This document shows positions 13,201-23,392 of a DNA stretch of 64,000 bases, piece by piece. The first letter of the stretch is position 1. Every line of letters starts with the position of its first letter. The DNA is taken from NCBI GenBank assembly GCA_037974665.1, contig CM075771.1, positions 23,571,425 to 23,635,424 on the forward strand, given 5' to 3'. The stretch comes from Ehretia macrophylla (Eukaryota > Streptophyta > Magnoliopsida > Boraginales > Ehretiaceae). The translations under genes were made by a program, and so were the position numbers. The notes below the pieces were generated by a model that was not told where the DNA came from, made no database searches, and was given only the letters and a program-made list of their open reading frames with translations.

Positions 13201-13834
13201 CCGTCATAGAGCTCTCGGAGAGCTTTCCAACGGTATGCTGTGCACCGCGTAACTCCTTACGGATCAAAAGTTATGGGCACCGGAGCGATGGAGACCTGGT
13301 CCCAAGCCCCACGCCCTCGGTTTACGGGCCTAGCCTTTACGTGAAGCGAAGTTGTCTTTCCCAAGGTACAGTGGGATTCAATAATAGAAATGTGATGGAT
13401 TAGGTTGTCGTCTTTTTCGTGGCTCACGACGTACGATCCAGGACGAAAAAACATTGCAAAAGAATACAAGGGTCCCGAAACTGATGAAAACATTCGATTT
13501 TGGGCTCCAAAAACAGGTGCAACGACCTAGGCTTGCTGTCCCCATCGTAGAGCTCTCGGAGAGCTTTCTAAAGGTATGTTGTGCAACTCCTTACAAATCA
13601 AAAATTATGGGCACCGGAGCGACAGAGACCTAGTCCCAAGCCCCAAGCCCTCGGTTTGCGAGCCCAGCCTCTACGTGAAGCAAATTTGTCTTGCCCAAGG
13701 TGCCATGGGATTCAATAATAGACATGTGATGGATTAGGTTGTCGTCATTTTCGCAGCTCACGATGTACGATCCGGGACGAAAAAACAGCGCAAAAGAAGA
13801 AAAATGTCCTGAAACTGATGAAAATGTTTCATTT

Positions 13835-14960
13835 TGGGCTCCGAAAATAGGCCCAGCTGAGAAGGCTAGCTGCCCCCGTCGTAGAGCTCTCGAAAAGCTT
13901 TCCAATGGTATGCTGTGCGCCCCGTAACTCCTTATGAATCAAAAGTTATGGGTACCGGAGCGACGGAGACCTGGTCCCCAGCGCCACGCCCTCGGTTTGT
14001 GTGCCCAGCCTCTATGTGAAGCGAAGTTGTCTTGCCCAAGGTGCCGTGGTATTCGATAATAGAAATGTGATGGATTAGGTTGTCGTCCTTTTCGCGGCTC
14101 ACGACGTACGATCCGGGACATAAAAAATCGCAAAAAAAGAAAATTATCCCGATACTGATGAAAAAGTTCAATTTTGGGGTTCAAAAACATGCGCAGCCGA
14201 GTAGCCTAGCTACCACCGTCGTGGAGCTCTCGGAGAGCTTTCCAACGGTATGCTGTGCGCCGCGTAACTCCTTACGGATCAAAAGTTATGGGCACCGGAG
14301 CGACGGAGACCTGGTCTCAAGCCCTACGCCCTCGGTTTGCGGGACCAGCCTCTACGTGAAGCGAAGTTGTCTTACCCAAGGTGCCGTGGGATTAGATAAT
14401 AGAAATGTGATGGATTAGGTTGTCGTATTTTTCGTGGCTCATGACGTGCGATCCGGGAAGGAAAAACAGCGCAAAAAAAGAAAAGTATCCCGATACTAAT
14501 GAAAAAGTTTGATTTTGGGCTTCAAAAATAGGTGCAGCCAAGCAGGCTTGCTGCCTCCGAAGTAGAGCTCTCGGAGAGCTTTCCAACGGTATGCTGTGCA
14601 TCGCGTAACTCCGTACGGATCAAAAGTTATGGGCATTGGAGCGACGAAGACCTGGTCCCAAGCCCCATTCCCTCGGTTTGCAGGCCCAACCTCTATGTGA
14701 AGCGAAGTTGTATTGCCCAAGGAGCCGTGGGATTCGATAATAGAAATGTGATGGACTAGGTTATCGTCCTTTTTGTGGCTCACGACGTACGATCCGTAAC
14801 GGAAAGACAGCACAAAAGAAGAAAAGTTTCCCAAAACTGATGAAAATATTCGATATTGGGATCCAAAAACCGACACGGCCGAGCAGGCTTGCTGCCACCG
14901 TTGTAGAGCTCTAGGAGAGCTGTCCAACGGTGTGCTGTGCACCACGTAACTCCTTACGGA
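13835..14960 (-). repeat. Satellite higher-order block, copy B
   Basis: This partner of 9130-10260 has the same variant order: GAGAAGGCTAGCTGCCCCC near 13859, TTCAAAAACATGCGCAGCC near 14179, and GATTTTGGGCTTCAAAAATA near 14511. The offset is about 4.7 kb, or 14 monomers less the 60-bp loss near 10901. Confidence 0.6.
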
Positions 14961-16261
14961 TCAAAAGTTATGGGCACTAGAGCGATCAAGACCTGGCCCC
15001 AAGGCCAACGCCCTCAGTTTGCGGGCCCAGCCTCTACGAGAAGCGAAGTTGTCTTTCCCAATATGCCGTGGGAATCGATAATAGAAATATGATGGATTAG
15101 GTTGTCGTCCTTTTCGCGGCTCACGACGTACGATCCAGGACAAAAAAACACCGCAAAAGAAGAAAAGTGTCCTGAAACTGATCAAAACGTTCAATTTTGG
15201 GCCCGACAATAGGCGCAGCCTAGTAGGCTTGCTACCCCCATCGTAGAGCTCTCGGAGAGCTTTCCAACGGTATTCAGAGCCACGTAACTCCTTACGGATC
15301 AAAAGTAATGGGCCCCAGAGCGACAGATACATGGTCACAAGCCCCACACCCTCAGTTTGCGGGCCTAGCCTCTACGTGAAGCGAAGTTGTCTTGCCCAAG
15401 GTGCTATGGGATTTGATAATAGAAATGTGATGGATTAGGTTGTCGTCCTTTTTGCGGCTCACGACGTACGATCCGGGACAAAAAAACGGCGGAAAAGAAG
15501 AAAAGTATCCCGAAACTGATGAAAACATTCAATTTTGGGCTCCCAATATAGGCACAGCCGAGCAGGCTTGCTGCCCTCCTCGTATAACTCTCGGAGAGCT
15601 TTCCAACTGTATGTTGTGCGTCGCGTAACTCGTTACAGATCAAAGTTATGGGCAGCGGAGCGACGGAGACCTGGTCCCAAGCCCCACGCCCTCGGTTTAC
15701 GGGCCCAGCCTCTACATGAAGCAAAGTTGTCTTGCCTAAGGTGCAGTGGAATTCGATAATATAAATGCGATGGATTAGGTTGTCGTTCTTTTCGCAGCTC
15801 ACGACATACGATCCGGACGGAAAAATGACGCAAAAGAAGAAAAGTATCCCAAAACTTATGAAAACATTCAATTTTGGGCTCCAAAAATAGGCGCAGCTGA
15901 GCAGGCTTGCTGCCCACGTCGTAGAGCTCTCGGAGAGCTTTCCAATGGTATGATGTGCGTCATGCAACTCCTTACGGATCAAACGTTATGGGCATTAGAG
16001 CGACGGATACCTGGTCACAAGTCCGACGCCCTCGGTTTGCTCGCCCAGCCTCTACATGAAGTGAAGTTGTCTTGCCTAAGGTGCTGTGGGATTCAGTAAC
16101 AGAAATATGATGGATTAGGTTGTCGTCCTTTTCGCAGCTCATGACGTACGATCTGGGACGAAAAAATAGTGCAAAAGAAGAAAAGTATCCCGATACTGAT
16201 GAAAACGTTTGATTTTGGGCTCCGAAAATTGGCGCAGCTGTGAGGCCCGACCTCGACTTGT

Positions 16262-16460
16262 GTGTGATACCTCGTTTCATGTGCCCTAACTTAGATTTGC
16301 GTGCCTTGACCTAGGTTTAAGAATTGTGTTTTATTTTGTGTGCCTTGCATTGAATTACGTGCATTCATTTAGGATTGCGTGCATTTACTTGGGAAATGTG
16401 CATTCGTCTCGTAGTTCGTGCCTTACCTCGTAGTGCGTGCCCTAAACCTAGGAAAACATG
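16262..16460 (+). repeat. Degenerate short tandem repeats at LTR 5' end
   Basis: Variants of CGTGCNTTNACCTNG recur every 20-30 bp (GTGCCCTAACTTAG, GCGTGCCTTGACCTAGG, GTGCCTTACCTCG, GCGTGCCCTAAACCTAGG). The same zone is present in the nested LTR and is expanded in the solo LTR at 36289, which partly explains that LTR's greater length. Confidence 0.6.
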
Positions 16461-18585
16461 CCCTCACGCTAATCAAGAAAGCATCTTACACGAAGCACTA
16501 GACCATTAATTAATCCTACAAATTCTACTAACTAATATTAAATTGCTAATTCAACCCACTAGAAGACAAAATCTCACAAAAAGCTAGACATTCTTTATTC
16601 CTTATTCTTTATTCTTTGCATATCCCAATAACACAATTAAAATATTGCTCAACCAAGACAAAAAATTCAGATTCTTGTAATGCCTTGGCCGACCACCTTG
16701 TGTGCATTTGTGCTTGCTTGCATAATTCAAAATTGAACCTAGACAATTCTATGACACAAAGCAATAAAAAAATTAGCTCAAAACCCTCCTCAAAGCTCCA
16801 ATTCTCGACACAAGCTCCTTGCCCGTGCTTGACACTTCAAATGATGCTTCTTGAAGACACAAAATCTGAATTTGCAAAGCTCAAGGCCGACATATGCTTC
16901 AAACTTTGCAAAGCTTTTATTTTTCTTTCATTTTCCTTCATTTCCTCTCATTCCTCTCTCATTTCTTCTCTCTCTCTCGGCCTTGGCTGAGTTTCTACAC
17001 TCTATAGTTTATCTTCATCACTTCACGGTTCATCAAAGCATGCAAGAAGCTAGGGAGCTCGACTAAGCAAGCTAGGTTGTAAGAAACACACATGCAAGCT
17101 CTTTGAACCTCCATTTCGGCTTAGGTGAGTTTGCTAGCTTCCATTTCTTTTCTTCTTGTTCTAACCACATGCACCTACTAAGAACTTGGTTACTAAGCTA
17201 GGAAATTAGAGAAAATCAAGTGGTGTCTCAGCTAAGCAAGGAAAAGAGTCAATCTTGTGCAACCATCAAGAGTCTTGTGCATCTTCTTGTTGTTTTACTA
17301 AGGTGAGGGGCTAAACTTCTTGAAAATCTTTATAAAAAAAAACCACATGCATGCCCTTAAATGTCTATCTTTACTTTTGTACTTGAGATATATGCGTGTT
17401 CATGAGCTTTTATAAACATGCATGGCAAGATTCTTGGCTAGAATGTGATGATAGATGAAATCAGATATGTGACAGTTTTCTGCCTTGTTAGTACGAGGTG
17501 ATTTTGACTAGGTAAATGATATTAAAAATGCGTGAAAATTGGTAGGTAACTAGTTTTTGCAGTTCTCAACACTTGTCACAGAAATAGGCCAAATCTAATT
17601 TCGACTCTAAGGTCCTCAAAATGGCTAATTATCAAAATGTGTCCAAATCTGGAAAGTCTGGAAAAATGAAGCAGGTTTTGGTAGATTCACTGACCTTGTA
17701 GAACGAACCAGTTTTGACTTAATAAATGATATCCAAAATGCATGAAATTTTGTGTGCAGCTATATTTTTCAGTTCTGGACATTTTTGTCAGAAATGGACT
17801 AAGGCTAAATCTGACCCGAAGGCCCTAAAAAACGACAAGTATTGAAATGTATGCAAATCTGGACAGTTTTGTGCAGTCTCACTGTTTTGGCTATAACTAT
17901 TGAACCCGAACTCCAAATGATGCGAGGTTTGTTTCTGAATTTAGTTCACTCCTTAACCTTTAATTTTACATCTTATTCACTGGAATTGGAGATTATTTTC
18001 TTGTCTTAATGATTGTGAGAAAACAGTCCATTGCAATGAGGGTTTCACTTAGTGAAATGCTTAGAAAAATTGTTGTAGCTTCTCTTGTTGTATTAAATGC
18101 TTGAGATTGTGGCATTTGGATGTTGTGTGGACTGTTCTAAATGCTTAAGGGTGTTTGAATTAATCAATGCGTGGCTTGAGTTTAATTACGAGATGACTTG
18201 GGACTTAATTGCACACGGGTAAGCACGAATTGAAACCCTAGTGACTAGGTAAATTTGCTAAGTTGTTGATCTTATGGACATCATGTTTGATTATGAAATT
18301 AGTAGACTACCCGTAGTTGCCCTCATAGCCCTAAACATGATTTCGATGATTACATGTTGACAAGTAGGCCTTTCTTGCACCCGGTTCCACGTAGACGTCA
18401 TTGCATGTTGAATAATCTTATTATTTGATTACGTGAACTTTGAAATGAGTTATATGACTTGATTTACATGCATTACATGGCTGCCCGTTTAATATTCATA
18501 TAACTCCATGTGCTTTATAAGTGAAATTGCCTGTCATATCGTGCCTCGCTTGTTTACTTGTCAATGTGCAATCTTATGACTGCTC

Positions 18586-18611
18586 GGAGGCAACCTACTT
18601 TGTTGTCCTCC
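18586..18611 (+). other. LTR hairpin with CTACTTT loop (element 2)
   Basis: GGAGGCAAC pairs with GTTGTCCTCC, with one bulged T, around the loop CTACTTT. It recurs at 25746-25771, where a G-T wobble replaces one pair, and twice in the solo LTR (38836-38861 and 39020-39045). An analogous hairpin with another stem lies in the element 1 LTR. Confidence 0.55.
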
Positions 18612-18651
18612 TAATGTGATATATTAAATGTCATAATTATGCATTGCATAC

Positions 18652-18665
18652 AAGGTTGCAACCTT
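18652..18665. other. Palindrome AAGGTTGCAACCTT
   Basis: This perfect 14-bp palindrome lies just after TGCATTGCATAC and is present in all three LTRs of this family. It could be a protein-binding site or part of a folded RNA; function unknown. Confidence 0.5.
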
Positions 18666-18676
18666 TCATTCTGGCG

Positions 18677-18734
18677 TGGTAGCGTTCACGCACACTGGGC
18701 GGCATCGGGCTTACCGATGCAACCGTGACTACCA
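18677..18734 (+). other. Three-stem hairpin in element 2 LTR
   Basis: Nested stems can form: TGGTAG with CTACCA, TCACG with CGTGA, and GCATCGG with CCGATGC around the loop GCTTA. The nested LTR (25839-25896) and the solo LTR (39111-39169) keep the outer stems, with mainly wobble-type changes. The structure is inferred by eye, not by folding software. Confidence 0.5.
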
Positions 18735-19094
18735 TTGTCCAATTCCCTCTCTCGCTTGGGGGCTAGACTTCCTCAGAAAGTTGGGTCGTAAGATTTCGAG
18801 GTACATCCGGAGTACACCCATTTGGCATGATAAGGGGATGATTTGAGGTCGGCCGCAACAACTGATACTGGAATTAAACTGAGAGCAAAAGCTCACCGTA
18901 TCCTTTTCACTATGTGTATAAGTACTCTCGCTTGGTTCCTAGAGGACCTCGGGGAGGAAAGACGGGTAATTGTGTTCCTTTACTTTTACATTACGTTATG
19001 TACTTACTTGTGATATATTCATGCTTGCAAAAAGGATTTTCATAAGTTGAACCGGAAAAATGAGTTTCAAAACTTATTTCTCATTCCCCCTCGC

Positions 19095-19112
19095 TGAGTT
19101 CATAAGGACTCA
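19095..19112 (+). other. Conserved LTR hairpin near 3' end of LTR (element 2)
   Basis: TGAGT pairs with ACTCA around the loop TCATAAGG, inside CTCGCTGAG...ACTCACC. A pyrimidine-rich tract ending ATCATCTCAG follows, then a short acidic open frame. It is identical in the nested LTR (26265-26282) and the solo LTR (39510-39527). Confidence 0.55.
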
Positions 19113-19842
19113 CCATCTTTTATCATCTCAGGTGAAGAAGACCAAGAACAGGTACCCGAGGACGATGTGCCTAATGATGATTCCTTGGAATGATTGCTTA
19201 CCCTACGTGCCTTGCTTGACTATGGCCATTTTGTGAACCATATGTTGCTTGAAGACTATTTCATTTCTTATGATGCTTGTTGTTGTAATGTAAAAGACCC
19301 TCGTTGTAATTTCGGGTCTAATTTTGGCTTGTACTGATAATAACTAGATAGACACTACTATGGTCGTTGTTGCTATCGTTATTGGCTAGTATCTATCATA
19401 GGATTACGAAGTATCAGGTAAGGACTAAGTAAAATGAACCTATCCAATCTTAAGCAGGTACTCATTGATAAGCTAAGATCAACAGGTACTTTTGTAACAA
19501 GGATTAACAAACAAACGAGACATAGTATCACGTTTGGTTATTAATCAAACGAGACTTCGAGATAACTAGTAGGTATTTCGATTGGTTATAAATAGTAATC
19601 TTAGTTAGAAATAAAATTGAGATTGGAAATTTTGAGGCGTTTAGAGAATTAGGTCAAACCAAAGAGCCTAATTACAGCCGTTATGCTGCCGGATTTCTGA
19701 AAAATTGTGGAGTTTAGGCTAAAGCATTAAGTGCTAAACTCTCTTTAACGATTAAGTACGTGATATGACTTGAATTATTAAATCACACCCTAGTCTAACT
19801 TTCATAGGTCGGGATGGGGCGTGACACCTTATAGAAGAAGAA

Positions 19843-19860
19843 TGATATCAGAGCCAGGTT
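19843..19860 (+). other. Primer-binding site, initiator-Met tRNA type
   Basis: TGATATCAGAGCCAGGTT differs at one base from TGGTATCAGAGCCAGGTT, the complement of the plant initiator-methionine tRNA 3' end. It lies 16 bp inside the 5' LTR. This is the site where minus-strand DNA synthesis starts. Confidence 0.85.
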
Positions 19861-20097
19861 GCTTGAGCTGGGTTTAACTCTTTGACCATGGATAGAGCCT
19901 TAATGTAATTAGGATGACTTGTCTATATATTATTGTGTGATCATGTTAAATGTGCCTTCTATGTTCTATGTGCTTAAGTGATTAACATGTCTTAATTGTT
20001 TCTAGAATTGTGTATCTATATTATGTTGCATATCTTATGCATTAAATTATTGTTTGTCATATTTCAATAAATTGTGCATCGTAATCTGTGCCTATAG

Positions 20098-21120
20098 ATG
20101 GCTGGCCTTAGTACCCGTACTACTAATAGGAGCGGTGAGCCCCAAGAGACCGGAGATGCTTATCAAACTAATCCCGGCATAGCTATGTTTAACATGATGG
20201 CAAATGCCATGGATCGCGTGTCGCAAGTGATGGAACGTCAAGATGCACGTGAAGCAAACAACAACAACAACAGGAATGATGGTAACCATGGGAGACATAG
20301 CAGAATGAGGGAGTTCCTTGACTTTCGCCCGTCCAAATTCCACGAGGAAACTGATGATGAGAAAGCAGAGGCTTGGCTGTCTGAGATCGAGAGGATTTTC
20401 AGGCCACTTGATTATACTGATGAAGAAAAGGTGGAGTTTGCTGTGTTTCTGTTGCACGGGGATGCTGAGCATTGGTGGCACACTGTGGAGGCACTGTGGG
20501 AAACTGATCATACCCCTCGCTTGTGAGGTAATTTCGTTAAGGCTTTCAAGGAGAAATATGTACTTGCAGTTTCCAGGCAGAGGCGGATTGAGGAATTCAT
20601 GCACTTGAACCAGGGTAACATGACAGTGGCCCAGTACGAGGCTCGTTTTGACCGACTGTCCCGTTATGCTCAATACATGGTCAGTACTCCGGAGGTGAAG
20701 ATGTGGAAATTTACGACTGGATTGAGGCCAAAGATTCAAGACCAGTTGGCTTCGCATGACTTCGATACCTATTCTGCTCTCTTTGCTGCTGCTTCCCGAG
20801 TTGAGAAGAGGAAACTTGATAGAGCCGGTTCGAGTCAGCCGAACAAGAAACCATACCAGCCTCCAAGTCAACATAGGAAATTCCAAAGCCAGAGTCGTAG
20901 TCAGGGCCAGAGCCAGAACAGACCAGTGAATAACTGTGGCCCGACTAAAGCGCCATCAGCCTCTTCCACCCGCGGATCCACAGGTAGTTCACCTGCTACT
21001 CAGTCTATCAACTGTTCTTACTGTGACAAGAAGGGTCATACCGAGGCCCAGTGCTAGAAGAAGTCAGGACGATGTGTACGGTGTGGCAGTGATCAGCATC
21101 AGATCAAGGATTGCCCTAAA
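20098..21120 (+). pseudogene. Degraded gag remnant of element 2
   Basis: This is a capsid/nucleocapsid relic. It has an N-terminal variable part, then a retrotransposon gag core (FRPSKFHEETDDEKAEAWLS, then FAVFLLHGDAEHWW-like motifs near 20430-20480, and QYEARFDRLSRYA near 20630). A Q/S-rich linker follows, then a CCHC zinc knuckle (CSYCDKKGHTEAQC) near 21015-21056. The order is standard for chromovirus gag. The first Met codon at 20098 follows the primer-binding site by about 240 bp. The frame is not continuous. Confidence 0.85.
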
Positions 21121-21189
21121 TGGCAAGCAGGACAAAATCAAGTTAAACCAGCTGGTAAAGGCAAGACTCCAATTCCTAGAGTTCAGGCT

Positions 21190-23150
21190 CGAGCTTATGC
21201 TATTGAGTGCGTGGAGCTTCCACAGGAGACCATTGTTGTTGAAGGTACATTCTTCATACTGAATCAACCTGTTAGGGTGCTAATTGATCTAGGTTTTGCT
21301 CATTCATTTATTACTCCCTTATGTGTGCAACGTGTAAAGCTACAAGTTGTATGTTTGCCTTACGAAGTAGAAGTTGGTACTCCGATGGGTTCTAAACTTG
21401 TTACTAGCTCAGCTTGTAAAGCATGTAAAATCCAAATTAAAGATAGGGAATTCTCGACCAATCTTATTGTATTACCTTTTCGAGACTATGAAGTCATTTT
21501 AGGGATGGACTGGTTGGCAAAGCATCATGCCTAACTAGATTGCCAGACGAAGATTGTAACATTCCAGGTACCTGGTCAACCAATACTGGAGGTAATGGGT
21601 CAAAGAGATTTCACCGGGAGTTCTATCATTTCATCTACGAAAGCAGTGAAGTCCTTGAAAAAAGGGTGTAGTGGATACTTAGCTTACCTTATTAACAAGC
21701 CGTCGGACAAAGCTAAGTTGGAGGAGATGCCAGTGATCAAAGACTATGCGGATGTGTTTCAAGAAGAATTGCCTGGTTTACCCCCAAATCGGGAGATTGA
21801 GTTCATTATAGAGTTACTGCTTGGCACCCAGCCGATATCTAAAGCCCCCTATTATATGGCACCGGCCGAGCTACAAGAATTGAAGGACCAATTGCAAGGA
21901 TTGTTGAAGAAGGGGTTTGTTCAACCAAGTTCTTCTCCATGGGGTGCACTAGTCCTATTTGTAAAGAAGAAAGACGGAACACTGAGGCTATGCATCGATT
22001 ATCGAGGATTGAAACAAGTGACTGTCAAGAATAATACCCACTTCCACTGATCGACGAGTTGTTTGATCAACTTCAAGGAGCCAAAGTGTATTCGAAACTC
22101 GACTTGAGGCAAGGGTACTATTAGTTGCGGATCAAAAAAGGAGGATGTGCCTAAAACGGCTTTCAGGACGAGATATGGGCATTATGAATATGTGGTGATG
22201 CCATTTGGACTAACTAATGCCCCTGCAGCTTTTATGGACTTGATGCACAGGGTGTTTCAACCCTACTTGGACCAATTTGTGGTGATCTTCATTGATGATA
22301 TTTTGGTATACTTGAAATCTGAGGCTGAGCATGAACAACATCTGCGGTTGGTACTGCAGAAACTTCGAGAGCATCAATTGTATACAAAGTTTAGCAAGTG
22401 CGAATTTTGGTTGCAGCAGATTGCATTTTTGGGGCATATCATATCCCAAGAGGGAATAGCAGTGGATCCAGCAAAGATAGAAGCGGTGATGTCTTGGAAG
22501 AAGCCGGAAAATGTTACGGAGGTTCGGAGTTTTCTTGGTCTAGCCGGCTATTATCGGAGGTTCGTGAAGGATTTCTCTAAGATTGCAGGACCGCTTACAA
22601 AGCTTACTCAAAAGAAAACAAAGTTCACGTGGGATGACAAGTGTGAGAACAGCTTCCAAGAATTGAAGAAAAGATTGACTACCGCACATGTTCTTGCATT
22701 GCCTGAAGGGAGTCAAGGTTTTGTAATCTATAGCGATGCTTCGAAGAGAGGACTGGGATGTGTGTTGATGCAAAATGGTAGAGTGATTGCGTATGCCTCT
22801 AGGAAACCGAAACCGTATGAATTGAACTACCCGACGTATGATTTGGAGTTAGCGGCTATTGTGTTTGCACTCAAGAAATGGAGGCACTATCTGTGGGGTA
22901 ACAAGTTTGAGGTGTTTACTGATCACAAGAGCTTGAAATACTTGTTCTCACAAAAGGAGTTGAACATGAGGCAAAGACGGTGGATGGAGCTTTTGGATGA
23001 CTATAACTGCACAATCAATTATGTGTCTGGTAAAGCAAATGTAGTTGCAGATGCCTTAAGTAGGAAAGCGAGCATGGCAAAACTGGAAGTCAAGGTGCAG
23101 GAGTTGTTGGAGGAAGCATTTTTGTGGAAACCACAATTGACTCGAAAAGG
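21190..23150 (+). pseudogene. Degraded protease, RT and RNase H remnant of element 2
   Basis: The protease region has VLIDLGFAHSFI near 21278-21312. Reverse transcriptase has PSSSPWG near 21935, RLCIDYRG near 21985 and the catalytic box FIDDILVY near 22289. The RNase H region has [19 protein letters not shown] near 22725-22780 and TDHKSLKYL near 22920. The amino-acid sequence is close to elements 1 and 3. The frame is broken, so no product is expected. Confidence 0.88.
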
Positions 23151-23199
23151 GTTACTATTTGCCACTACACAGGTTCAATCGACCTTGTTGTTTGAATTA

Positions 23200-23392
23200 T
23201 GAGAGGCTCAACAGAAGGACCAACAATTTTAGAAGATTAAATAAAGCAACACAGATTTCAAGTTTCATGATGATGGTATTTGGAGGTTTAGGAATCGGAT
23301 TTGTGTTCCTAATGATCCAGAGTTGAAAAAGAAGATTATTGAAGAAGCCCATAACTCAAGATACACTATTCACCCTGGCGAAACAAAGATGT
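23200..23392 (+). pseudogene. Integrase N-terminal remnant of element 2
   Basis: This holds the start of integrase up to the zinc-binding region ([14 protein letters not shown] near 23351-23392). It is interrupted exactly at the nested solo LTR. GATGT at 23388-23392 is the left copy of that LTR's target-site duplication. Confidence 0.85.

Larger units (their letters stand above)
6087..16238 (-). repeat. 5S-spacer-derived satellite, ~340 bp x ~30, no 5S gene
   Basis: The landmark GTGATGGATTAGG or close variants recur at 6300, 6641, 6981, 7322 and 7662, giving a period of about 340 bp and about 30 monomers. Read on the minus strand, each monomer matches the spacer of the 5S units on the right, for example ATCACATTTCTATTATCGA, GGCAAGACAACTTCGCTTC, AGCTCTCCGAGAGCT and GCCCAAAATCGAACG. 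Each jumps from GAAAAGGACGAC straight to AACCTAATCCATCAC. In the 5S units these two points are separated by the upstream region, the 119-bp gene and the T-rich terminator, about 190 bp in all. No monomer contains 5S sequence. One monomer (near 10901) also lacks about 60 bp. The many short open frames here recur with the period and are not genes. Confidence 0.93.
16239..19826 (+). repeat. 5' LTR of element 2
   Basis: This 3,588-bp LTR starts TGTGAGGCCCGACC and ends GGGATGGGGCGTGACA. It shares ends and length class with the solo LTRs at 23393-26994 and 36289-40221, so the three form one family. The left end abuts satellite sequence (TTGGCGCAGC). A primer-binding site follows 16 bp after the right end. 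It contains several potential RNA structures, listed separately. Open frames of up to about 120 codons occur but are not kept in one frame among the three LTRs. Confidence 0.92.

Noticed and set aside
6087-16238. Regular array considered as CRISPR
   Set aside because: The whole 340-bp unit repeats; there are no short repeats separated by unique spacers, and the surroundings are a plant genome.
6166-16280. Dozens of 60-190 codon open frames with similar proteins (for example GSYVVSREKDDNLIHHISII)
   Set aside because: They recur every ~340 bp in a non-coding spacer satellite, shift frame between monomers and have no start context; they are by-products of the repeat.
16616-17066. Two overlapping open frames in the element 2 5' LTR
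   Set aside because: Low-complexity CT-rich LTR sequence; the corresponding region in the other LTRs does not keep the frame.
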